DNA from: Sulfurospirillum sp. UBA6810
GTDB lineage: Bacteria; Campylobacterota; Campylobacteria; Campylobacterales; Sulfurospirillaceae
Reading direction: 5' to 3'
NCBI GenBank assembly: GCA_002469305.1
Contig: DKEY01000137.1
Coordinates: 486 to 13,029, forward strand
Length of the DNA: 12,544 bases
The position numbers and the translations under genes are program-made. Below, in pieces: positions 1 through 6,124 of the stretch (position 1 is the stretch's first letter; each line of letters starts with the position of its first letter). Below the pieces are notes generated by a model, which saw only the letters and a list, made by a program, of their open reading frames with translations, was not told the origin of the DNA and ran no database searches.

Positions 1-310
1 TTACGATAGGACAACCTCCTGCAAACGTAAGTACAACAGCCATTTGCATCATAACTTTAAACATATCTCTTATATTATCAGCATGAAATTCACTAAAACT
101 CTCAGCACAATCACCACCTTGCAGTAAAAATGCCTCTCCTCTGCCAACTTTAGCCAAATCTTTTTTTAGATTTCTAACTTCACCTGCAAATACAAGTGGT
201 GGAAATTTACTCAACTGGGCTTCAACACTTTTTAACTCAGTCAGATCATTATAAGTTGGTTGCTGTCTAATCTTAAAATTTCTCCAAGATTGTTTTGACC
301 AAGTACTCAT
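1..310 (-). CDS. Class II DAHP synthase (3-deoxy-7-phosphoheptulonate synthase), N-terminal part
   Basis: Partial gene that runs off the left edge; 103 N-terminal residues are visible. The enzyme condenses phosphoenolpyruvate with erythrose 4-phosphate, the first step of the shikimate pathway to aromatic amino acids. The class II (plant-like) type shows in W9-R10 followed by 'RQQPTYND' (15-22), 'PPLVFAGE' (37-44) and 'FLLQGGDCAESF' (61-72). C68 corresponds to the cysteine metal ligand of this family. The last visible residues 'GGCPIV' are the run-up to the family's KVGR segment. The ATG at 310 is preceded by AAAGG about 8 nt upstream and by a near-consensus promoter. In Campylobacterota this enzyme is variously named AroF or AroG, so no symbol is given. 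The family call is firm; the C-terminal two thirds are not in the window. Confidence 0.93.
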   Translation of the reverse strand, partial: MSTWSKQSWRNFKIRQQPTYNDLTELKSVEAQLSKFPPLVFAGEVRNLKKDLAKVGRGEAFLLQGGDCAESFSEFHADNIRDMFKVMMQMAVVLTFAGGCPIV

Positions 311-338
311 TTTAGTTACCTTTAAAAAAAATTTTATC

Positions 339-367
339 ATTATATTGTTTATTCAATTTCAAGTCAA
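339..367 (-). promoter_or_regulatory. Sigma-70 promoter of the DAHP synthase gene
   Basis: Read on the minus strand, TTGACT (362-367) and TATAAT (339-344) are separated by exactly 17 bp. This is the best-matched -35/-10 pair in the window. Transcription would start near 332, giving a leader of about 20 nt before the ATG at 310. Confidence 0.75.
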
Positions 368-376
368 ATATTTGGT

Positions 377-382
377 TATAAT
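377..382 (+). promoter_or_regulatory. -10 box of rarD
   Basis: TATAAT directly abuts the ATG at 383, so transcription would begin near 389, downstream of that ATG. No convincing -35 is visible, which is common for Campylobacterota sigma-70 promoters. The box lies 9 bp from the -35 of the divergent DAHP synthase promoter, so the two polymerases probably compete for this site. Confidence 0.6.
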
Positions 383-415
383 ATGCCTTCTTTTACCTTA
401 CATGTAGGATATATC

Positions 416-1306
416 TTGAAACAATTATCACAAGAATCTTTAGGAACACTTTTTGCCATCTTAGCATTTGCATTTTGGGGACTTGTACCTATATATTTTA
501 AAGCATTAAGTCATGTTGGTGCTTTTGAAGTACTCATACATAGGATTCTTTGGTCAGTAGTTGTTCTATTCTTCCTTATAGTTTTAACTAAACAGCACAA
601 AATTCTTTTTGAAATCCTCAACGATAGAAAAAAACTAAAAATTCTTTTTCTTTCGGCTACATTGGTTTCAATAAACTGGGTAGTTTTTATCTGGGCAATA
701 GCACACAATATGATAACCCAAGCGAGTTTGGGTTACTACATCAATCCACTTGTAAATGTTGCGCTTGGTATGATATTTTTTGCGGAAAAGCCTACAAAGT
801 ATCAGATTTTTGCTATTTTCCTTGCATTTATGGCGATTTTATATCAAATCATCGCCTTAAAATCAATACCTATCGTTTCGCTCGTTTTAGCTTTTAGCTT
901 TGGTCTTTATGGGCTTGCTAGAAAAAAAGTTCATGTTCCCTCTGTACCTGGTCTTTTTATAGAAACAGCTTTAATCACTCCTTTTGCCTTGATTTATTTA
1001 TACTACTTACATGTAACAAATAACAATAGTTTTACTCTTCCTTTAGATACAACATCTACTTTACTTATATTTGCAGGGCTTATAACTGTCATACCTCTTT
1101 TATGGTTCAATGGTGCTGCAACAAGGATATCCATGGTAAAACTTGGCTTTTTACAATATATTGGTCCAAGTATTTCGTTTTGTCTTGCTATTTTTATCTA
1201 TAAAGAGCCCTTTAACGATGATAAATTAATAACTTTTATTCTTATTTGGGTAGCTCTTGCTATCTTTACACTCTCGGATTTATACAGATTAAAAGCAAAA
1301 AAATAA
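416..1306 (+). CDS. rarD: RarD-type EamA family transporter
   Basis: Inner-membrane protein of the drug/metabolite transporter superfamily with about ten hydrophobic segments in two EamA repeats. RarD hallmarks are 'FWGLVPIYFKAL' near the N-terminus, 'IHRILWSVVV', 'SINWVVFIWA' and 'QASLGYYINPLVNVALG'. The substrate is not established; the name comes from a link to chloramphenicol sensitivity in other bacteria. The open frame reaches an ATG at 383, but a -10 box (377-382) places the transcript start after it. The TTG at 416 is preceded by AGGA (406-409) with a 6-nt gap and gives 296 residues, close to the usual RarD length, so I choose it. The gene stands alone and no convincing terminator follows. 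The family is certain and the start fairly sure. Confidence 0.88.
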   Translation: MKQLSQESLGTLFAILAFAFWGLVPIYFKALSHVGAFEVLIHRILWSVVVLFFLIVLTKQHKILFEILNDRKKLKILFLSATLVSINWVVFIWAIAHNMITQASLGYYINPLVNVALGMIFFAEKPTKYQIFAIFLAFMAILYQIIALKSIPIVSLVLAFSFGLYGLARKKVHVPSVPGLFIETALITPFALIYLYYLHVTNNNSFTLPLDTTSTLLIFAGLITVIPLLWFNGAATRISMVKLGFLQYIGPSISFCLAIFIYKEPFNDDKLITFILIWVALAIFTLSDLYRLKAKK

Positions 1307-1397
1307 TTTTTGTGTCAAAAGAACTCATTTTATTTTTTTTTCGTCCAATTGTATAAAAAATGTTCACTATTTAATTTTACTTCAGTACTTTTTGGTG

Positions 1398-1403
1398 TAA
1401 AAT
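1398..1403 (+). promoter_or_regulatory. -10 box of the aapJQMP operon
   Basis: TAAAAT lies in a T-rich stretch after rarD, with no good -35. The predicted transcript start near 1410 sits just before a long stem-loop (1412-1463). I saw no sigma-54 GG-N10-GC pattern here, so nitrogen control through that factor is not supported. Confidence 0.45.
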
Positions 1404-1411
1404 ACTTCCTT

Positions 1412-1463
1412 GAGCGTATCTAAATATCTGTTCATTTTTTTGAATATATACCTAGACACGCTT
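1412..1463 (+). promoter_or_regulatory. Long stem-loop in the aapJ 5' leader
   Basis: Arms 1412-1434 and 1441-1463 pair at 19 of 23 positions, including two G-U pairs, around a loop of six U. The lower stem contains AGCGU paired with a later ACGCU and UCUA paired with UAGA. The hairpin starts at the predicted mRNA 5' end and stops 15 nt before the aapJ ribosome binding site (AGGA, 1481-1484), so it leaves that site free. It could be a 5' stabilising hairpin, a regulatory RNA element, or, as DNA, an imperfect operator. No known riboswitch class is recognised. Confidence 0.6.
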
Positions 1464-1489
1464 GAAAACTAAATCTTAAAAGGATTCAT

Positions 1490-2500
1490 ATGACTAAATT
1501 TGCTAAGTTATCAATTGCTGCAATAGCTCTTGTTGGCATGAGTGCTACTGCTGGTACATTAGACGATGTAAAAAAACAAGGATTCGTTAAATGTGGTATT
1601 GATGGTGGTTTGCCAGGATTTTCTGAAGTTGTAAGCGGTGGCGTTTACAAAGGTATGGATGTTGATGGTTGTCGCGCTGTTGCTTCTGCTGTTTTTGGTG
1701 ACGCAACAAAAGTTAAGTATGTTTCACTTAATGCTAAAGAGAGACTTGCTGCACTTCAATCAGGTGAGATCGATATACTTGTAAGAAATACAACATGGAC
1801 ACAGACAAGAGATACTTCACTGGGTCTTAATTTCGCTGGTGTAAACTACTATGACGGTCAAGGTTTCATGGTAAGAAAAGATTTAGGTGTAAAAAGTGCA
1901 CTTGAGTTAGATGGTGCTTCTGTATGTATTCAAACTGGTACAACAACAGAGCTTAATGTTGCTGACTACTTTAGAGCAAATGGCTTAAAATACAAAACAG
2001 TTGCATATGACACAAATGACCAAGTTGTACAAAGTTATGACAATGGTAGATGTGATATCTTAACTTCTGATGCTTCACAACTTTATGGACTAAGAACAAA
2101 GTTACAAAAACCAGATGCACATATCGTTCTTCCTGAGATTATCTCTAAAGAGCCTCTAGGACCAGTTGTTAGACAAGGTGATGATGCTTGGTTTAATGTA
2201 GTTAGATGGTCATTTAATGCAATGGTAGCAGCTGAAGAAGCTGGCATTACAAGTGCAAATGCAGATGAAATGCTAAAATCAACAAACCCTGAAGTAAAAC
2301 GTATCTTAGGTGTTGAAGGCACTATGGGTGCAAACCTTGGATTGAGTGCTGATTGGGCATATAAAATCATCAAACAAGTTGGTAACTACGGTGAAGTTTT
2401 TGAAAGAAACGTAGGTGTTGCAACTCCACTCAAAATTGAAAGAGGATTAAATGCGCTTTGGAATAAAGGCGGTTTACAATACTCTCCTCCATTTAGATAA
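1490..2500 (+). CDS. aapJ: General L-amino acid ABC transporter, periplasmic binding protein
   Basis: Solute-binding protein (SBP_bac_3 family) that captures amino acids in the periplasm for the AapQMP complex. Residues 1-21 form a signal peptide ending 'SATA', with likely cleavage before 'GTLDDVKKQG'. AapJ/BztA hallmarks follow: 'ASAVFGDATKVKYV', 'LAALQSGEIDILVRNTTWT', 'YYDGQGFMVRK', 'CIQTGTTTELNVADYF', 'LPEIISKEPLGPVVRQGDD' and the C-terminal 'LKIERGLNALWNKGG'. The 336-residue length is close to the roughly 340 of AapJ proteins. The ATG has AGGA 5 nt upstream. It is first in a complete transporter operon, behind a structured leader and before an intercistronic hairpin. The coding sequence looks somewhat less AT-rich than its neighbours, consistent with high expression. 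AapJ systems usually have broad amino-acid specificity; the exact range here is unknown. Confidence 0.95.
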   Translation: MTKFAKLSIAAIALVGMSATAGTLDDVKKQGFVKCGIDGGLPGFSEVVSGGVYKGMDVDGCRAVASAVFGDATKVKYVSLNAKERLAALQSGEIDILVRNTTWTQTRDTSLGLNFAGVNYYDGQGFMVRKDLGVKSALELDGASVCIQTGTTTELNVADYFRANGLKYKTVAYDTNDQVVQSYDNGRCDILTSDASQLYGLRTKLQKPDAHIVLPEIISKEPLGPVVRQGDDAWFNVVRWSFNAMVAAEEAGITSANADEMLKSTNPEVKRILGVEGTMGANLGLSADWAYKIIKQVGNYGEVFERNVGVATPLKIERGLNALWNKGGLQYSPPFR

Positions 2501-2526
2501 TATATAAACTCTATTGAAAAAAAGAT

Positions 2527-2549
2527 GGGTGAAACGCTATGTTTCACCC
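2527..2549 (+). terminator. Intercistronic hairpin after aapJ (attenuating or mRNA-stabilising)
   Basis: GGGTGAAAC (2527-2535) pairs perfectly with GTTTCACCC (2541-2549) around the loop GCTAT. No U-tract follows, so this is not a full Rho-independent terminator. Its place between the binding-protein gene and the first permease gene fits a structure that protects the aapJ 3' end or causes partial termination. Confidence 0.7.
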
Positions 2550-2566
2550 TATATAAAAGGATATAA

Positions 2567-2608
2567 ATGCTTATAAATATTTGTGGAGAAATCCCATGCA
2601 TATTTTAA
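2567..2608 (+). CDS. Possible 13-residue upstream ORF overlapping the aapQ start
   Basis: ATG at 2567 follows a strong ribosome binding site, AAAAGGA, 5 nt upstream. The frame reads MLINICGEIPCIF and ends at TAA 2606-2608, which is 13 nt inside aapQ in another frame. The aapQ ribosome binding site and start lie within it, so ribosomes on this ORF would pass over, and could re-initiate at, the aapQ start. The peptide has no recognised homology and may act only through its translation. It is not an obvious attenuation peptide, since no amino acid is strongly repeated. Confidence 0.4.
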   Translation: MLINICGEIPCIF

Positions 2609-3747
2609 GAAATCAAAAAATCAGAGGTATTTTATTTCAGTTGTTAACTGTTATAGGCTTAGTTGCTTTTTTGTGGTATATTGGAGTGAATACTGTTAAC
2701 AATATAGAACAAAGAGGCATCCAGACAGGTTTTGACTTTCTGGAAGGAACAGCTGGATTTAGTATCGATGAATCTCCTATATCATTCCAAGAGAGTGATA
2801 CACATGGAAGAGTTTTTTTAGTTGGTCTTTTAAATACTCTTATAATAGGCTTTATAGGTATCGTATTTGCAACACTTTTGGGTTTGATTATAGGTGTTTT
2901 AAGACTTTCAAAAAACTGGCTAATTAGAAAATTAGCGGCTGCATATATTGATATCTTTAGAAATATCCCTATACTTCTACAAATACTATTTTGGTACAAC
3001 GTCGTGCTTAAAGCACTTCCTAGTCCAAAACAAAGCATAGACTTTTTTGGAGTTATTTTTCTCAATAACCGTGGTTTTATAATTCCTAGACCTGAAATGA
3101 ACACTACTACAATAAGTTTTTTGAGTAGCTTTATAGTTGCAGCTATTGTTATATTTTTTATCAACAAATGGGCAAATAAACGACAAGAAGAAACAGGTCA
3201 AGACTTTCCTGTGATACTTGTGGGGCTTGGTTTATTTATCGCACTTCCTGTTATCGCTTATTTTATAGGTGGTGCAAATTTTAACTTTGATTATCCAAAA
3301 CTTGGAGGCTTTAACTTCAGAGGTGGGAAGTCTATCTCACCTGAATTTTTAGCTCTTACTTTTGCTCTTATCATTTACACAGCTACTTTTATAGCAGAAG
3401 CTGTGAGAAGTGGTATAGAAGCTGTGAGTAAAGGACAAAAAGAGGCAGCTGCTTCACTTGCACTAAGTGACTATCAAGCGCTTAAGCTTGTTGTTTTACC
3501 TCAAGCAATTAGAATTGCAATCCCTCCAACAATCAACCAGTATCTAAACCTAGTGAAAAACTCATCATTGGCTACTGCGATAGGATATCCTGAGATAGTT
3601 ACAGTTTTTGCAGGAACATCACTAAACCAAGTTGGACAAGCCATAGAAATTATAGCGATAACCATGTTAGTGTATCTTACTATCAGTTTGGTGGTTTCAG
3701 CTATCCTCAACTGGTTTAACCATAAAATGAAGATTAAGGAAAGATAA
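2596..3747 (+). CDS. aapQ: General L-amino acid ABC transporter, permease AapQ
   Basis: First inner-membrane permease of the Aap importer, 383 residues. The AapQ-type N-terminus shows as 'QKIRGILFQ' (7-15), 'GFDFLEGTAGF' (45-55), 'GLLNTL' (77-82) and 'FLNNRGFIIPRP' (155-166), with several membrane segments throughout. The EAA loop that contacts the ATPase is at about 281-305 ('QKEAAASLAL' to 'VLPQAI'), followed by 'QYLNLVKNSSLA' (315-326). The glycine usual in the EAA loop (EAAxxLG) is alanine here (A289). I place the start at ATG 2596, with GGAG 7 nt upstream. The in-frame TTG at 2581 would consume that ribosome binding site. A very short upstream ORF overlaps the start. The gene ends one base before the aapM start. 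Confidence 0.93.
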   Translation: MHILRNQKIRGILFQLLTVIGLVAFLWYIGVNTVNNIEQRGIQTGFDFLEGTAGFSIDESPISFQESDTHGRVFLVGLLNTLIIGFIGIVFATLLGLIIGVLRLSKNWLIRKLAAAYIDIFRNIPILLQILFWYNVVLKALPSPKQSIDFFGVIFLNNRGFIIPRPEMNTTTISFLSSFIVAAIVIFFINKWANKRQEETGQDFPVILVGLGLFIALPVIAYFIGGANFNFDYPKLGGFNFRGGKSISPEFLALTFALIIYTATFIAEAVRSGIEAVSKGQKEAAASLALSDYQALKLVVLPQAIRIAIPPTINQYLNLVKNSSLATAIGYPEIVTVFAGTSLNQVGQAIEIIAITMLVYLTISLVVSAILNWFNHKMKIKER

Positions 3748-3748
3748 C

Positions 3749-4834
3749 GTGGCAGTTTATAATCAAAAAAAAGCAAGAGTGGCACCTTCTAATACTAAAG
3801 GCGTTATTCATTGGCTAAAAGACAACCTATTTTCAACTCCACTCAATACTGCTATGACATTTTTGGGATTAGCTTTTCTTTTTTGGGTAATCCCTCCTTT
3901 TGTACAATGGGCATATATTGATGCAAATTTTGCTGGTAGTACAAGAGAAGATTGTACAGGTGATGGAGCATGTTGGGTTTTTGTAAAAATGAAACTTGAT
4001 ATGTTTATGTATGGTTTTTACCCTGAAAGTGAAATATGGCGTCTAAATATCTCTCTAGCTCTATTTATAGTTGTTTTTGCAACATTTAAATACGCTAAAA
4101 ATTTAAAATTGAAGTTTTTAGTTACAAGCATCTATTTTATTACTGTTTTCTTTTTGGTAAATGGTGGATTTTTTGGACTAGAACAAGTACCAACTGACAA
4201 ATGGGGTGGCTTAATGCTCACTATCTTAGTTGCAGCTGTTGGTATTGTATTTTCTTTTCCTATTGGAATTGTCATTGCTTTCGGAAGGGCATCAGACTTA
4301 CCAATTATACGTAGTGTTTGTGTCACTTATGTTGAATTTATCAGAGGTGTTCCTCTTATTACGATACTTTTTATGTCTTCTGTTATCTTGCCTCTGTTTT
4401 TCCCTGAAGGTATGACATTTGACAAGTTACTTCGTGCACTTATAGGGATAACACTCTTCCAAGCAGCATATGTTGCTGAGATAATTAGAGGTGGTTTACA
4501 ATCAATCCCAAAAGGACAATACGAAGCAGCTGACGCAGTTGGTCTATCATATTGGCAAAAAATGCTTTTGGTTATACTACCACAGGCACTAAAGGTGGCT
4601 ATACCTAATCTAGTTGGAGCTTTTATCTCTTTATTTCAAGACACAACACTAGTCTTGATTATTGGGCTTTTTGACCTCTTAGCGATGGTTCGTATAACCG
4701 CAGCAGATTCTAGTTGGCTTGGTATGGAAACTGAAGGATACGTTTTTGTTACTGTAGTTTTTTGGGCTTTTTGTTATGGAATGAGTCAATACTCACAAAG
4801 CCTTGAAAGACGATTTGATACAAACTTAAGATAG
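3749..4834 (+). CDS. aapM: General L-amino acid ABC transporter, permease AapM
   Basis: Second inner-membrane permease of the Aap complex, pairing with AapQ; 361 residues from a GTG start. AAGGA, 8 nt upstream, lies inside the end of aapQ, so the two genes are probably translationally coupled. AapM/BztC hallmarks are 'WLKDNLFSTPLNTAMT' (22-37), the extracytoplasmic 'GDGACWVFVK' (71-80), and 'YGFYPESEIWRLN' (88-100). The binding-protein-dependent transport domain spans about 155-350. Its EAA loop is intact ('EAADAVGLS', 259-267, then 'ILPQALKVAIP'), and 'FQDTTLVLIIGLFDLL' follows. Unlike AapQ, it keeps the EAA-loop glycine. Its TAG stop overlaps the AGGA ribosome binding site of aapP. Confidence 0.95.
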   Translation: MAVYNQKKARVAPSNTKGVIHWLKDNLFSTPLNTAMTFLGLAFLFWVIPPFVQWAYIDANFAGSTREDCTGDGACWVFVKMKLDMFMYGFYPESEIWRLNISLALFIVVFATFKYAKNLKLKFLVTSIYFITVFFLVNGGFFGLEQVPTDKWGGLMLTILVAAVGIVFSFPIGIVIAFGRASDLPIIRSVCVTYVEFIRGVPLITILFMSSVILPLFFPEGMTFDKLLRALIGITLFQAAYVAEIIRGGLQSIPKGQYEAADAVGLSYWQKMLLVILPQALKVAIPNLVGAFISLFQDTTLVLIIGLFDLLAMVRITAADSSWLGMETEGYVFVTVVFWAFCYGMSQYSQSLERRFDTNLR

Positions 4835-4842
4835 GAAATATT

Positions 4843-5583
4843 ATGAGCGAAAATATAGTAGAAATTAAAAATTTAAATAAATGGTATGGAAATTTTCATG
4901 TCTTAAAAGACATCAACCTAAATGTAAAAAAAGGTGAAATTATAGTTGTTTGTGGACCATCTGGTTCTGGTAAATCTACGCTTATTAGATGTATAAACTA
5001 TCTTGAACAATTTCAAGAGGGTTCTATTACAGTAGATGGTATAGAACTTGTTGATGATATCAAAAAGATAAAAGCTATCCGAGAAGATGTTGCTATGGTA
5101 TTTCAACACTTCAACCTCTTTCCACATCTTACTATCAGAGACAACTTAACTCTTGCACCTATATGGGTAAAGAAAAAACCTAAAAAAGATGCCATCGAAA
5201 CAGCGATGAAGTTCTTAAAAAGAGTTGGTATAGAAGACCAAGCAGATAAATATCCAAATCAGCTCTCAGGTGGACAACAACAGCGTGTTGCTATAGCAAG
5301 AAGTTTATGTAAAAATCCTAACGTTATGCTTTTTGATGAGCCAACAAGTGCACTTGATCCTGAAATGGTTTCAGAAGTTCTTGATGTCATGATAGAGCTT
5401 GCTCGTGAGGGAAGAACTATGATATGTGTTACCCATGAGATGGGCTTTGCTAAAAAAGTTGCAGATAGAATTATATTTATGGATGCTGGACAAATAGTAG
5501 AAGAAAATACTCCAAAAGAGTTTTTCTCAAATCCAGAATCTGACAGATTAAAACTCTTCCTAGAACAAATTCTTTCCCACTAA
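4843..5583 (+). CDS. aapP: General L-amino acid ABC transporter, ATP-binding protein AapP
   Basis: Cytoplasmic ATPase that powers the AapQM permease; 246 residues, full length for polar amino-acid transporters. All nucleotide-binding motifs are intact: Walker A 'GPSGSGKST' (38-46), Q-loop Q88 in 'MVFQHFNLFPH', signature 'LSGGQQQR' (141-148), Walker B 'VMLFDEP' (161-167), D-loop 'SALD' (169-172) and switch histidine H198 in 'VTHEMGFA'. The ATG is preceded by AGGA at 4833-4836, overlapping the aapM stop. A Rho-independent terminator directly after the gene closes the operon. The family is certain; the Aap assignment rests on the three upstream genes. Confidence 0.96.
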   Translation: MSENIVEIKNLNKWYGNFHVLKDINLNVKKGEIIVVCGPSGSGKSTLIRCINYLEQFQEGSITVDGIELVDDIKKIKAIREDVAMVFQHFNLFPHLTIRDNLTLAPIWVKKKPKKDAIETAMKFLKRVGIEDQADKYPNQLSGGQQQRVAIARSLCKNPNVMLFDEPTSALDPEMVSEVLDVMIELAREGRTMICVTHEMGFAKKVADRIIFMDAGQIVEENTPKEFFSNPESDRLKLFLEQILSH

Positions 5584-5594
5584 TATAAAACAAA

Positions 5595-5619
5595 AAAAGA
5601 GCCATTTAATGGCTCTTTT
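5595..5619 (+). terminator. Rho-independent terminator of the aap operon
   Basis: AAAAGAGCCAT (5595-5605) pairs with ATGGCTCTTTT (5609-5619) around a TTA loop, an 11-bp stem whose downstream arm supplies the U-tract. The reverse strand would have an even longer T-run, so it may work in both directions. Its downstream edge forms part of the next gene's promoter. Confidence 0.85.
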
Positions 5620-5627
5620 GCTACAAT
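5619..5627 (+). promoter_or_regulatory. Extended -10 promoter of the small membrane protein
   Basis: TGC followed by TACAAT (5622-5627) forms an extended -10 element. It begins at the last base of the preceding terminator stem. Transcription would start near 5634, 20 nt before the ATG at 5654. Confidence 0.6.
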
Positions 5628-5653
5628 GTCACAAAAAAGAAAAGGTTGAATCA

Positions 5654-6103
5654 ATGGATCAATTGATACCTGTTTTATTTGTAACTGCATTTATCACTTT
5701 TATACTTGTAAAACAGATAAAACATATTACGAAAAACTTACCTGAAGATGGTGCTACAAACAATAATTTTAAAAAGTATGCTAACTTTTCAGTTTCTGTT
5801 CAAAACTATCTTCGTATCATAAAAAATGATATAGATAATACAAAAGAAAAAGAAAGTCCAAAGTTTATACTCAAAAATAGTATAGATGAGAGAGAATCTA
5901 TCGAACTTCTATCTGATTTTTTACGTAAACTTGTCTTCTTTGAAACTCTTTTAGCTAAAAATAAATCTGCGCAAGAGGTTGAAAGTGAACTTTTTAGTAT
6001 CCTAGACTCTATCGATAGCTTTGTAAGAGAAAAATGTGAAAATGGTGAAGAACTAGCTGATGAGTTAAAAGAATTTTTATTTAACGACTTTCAAAATGCA
6101 TAA
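5654..6103 (+). CDS. Small membrane-anchored protein of unknown function
   Basis: I do not recognise this 149-residue protein. Residues 3-19 ('QLIPVLFVTAFITFILV') form one hydrophobic segment followed by lysines (KQIKHITK), which predicts an N-terminal anchor with the rest in the cytoplasm. The remainder is charged and probably helical, rich in Glu, Lys and Ser, with no cysteine pair or enzyme motif; the acidic C-terminus reads 'GEELADELKEFLFNDF'. A longer frame reaches ATG 5609, but that codon lies in the aap terminator and upstream of the predicted transcript start. The chosen ATG has AAAGG 8 nt upstream. The gene has its own promoter and converges on ilvA with only 8 bp between the stop codons. 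Real coding is likely from the length, promoter and ribosome binding site. Confidence 0.8.
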   Translation: MDQLIPVLFVTAFITFILVKQIKHITKNLPEDGATNNNFKKYANFSVSVQNYLRIIKNDIDNTKEKESPKFILKNSIDERESIELLSDFLRKLVFFETLLAKNKSAQEVESELFSILDSIDSFVREKCENGEELADELKEFLFNDFQNA

Positions 6104-6124
6104 GATAGAGGTTAAACCTCTATC
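6104..6124. terminator. Shared hairpin between convergent genes
   Basis: GATAGAGGT (6104-6112) pairs with ACCTCTATC (6116-6124), a 9-bp stem with a 3-nt loop. It is symmetric, so it forms in transcripts from both strands, and it carries the ilvA stop codon (6112-6114) at its apex. Neither side has a clean U-tract, so termination would be weak or Rho-assisted. Confidence 0.5.

Noticed and set aside
1307..1345. Possible rarD terminator: short TTTTG/CAAAA hairpin and a nine-T tract.
   Set aside because: The stem is only 5 bp, lacks G-C strength and is separated from the T-tract, so it is not supportable as a terminator.
1380..1410. Sigma-54 promoter ahead of aapJ, expected if the operon were nitrogen-regulated.
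   Set aside because: A GG is present at 1394-1395 but no GC follows at the required spacing.
2637..3167. A 176-codon open frame on the minus strand inside aapQ.
   Set aside because: It is a shadow of a strongly conserved permease gene, has no recognisable protein features and no promoter or ribosome binding site.
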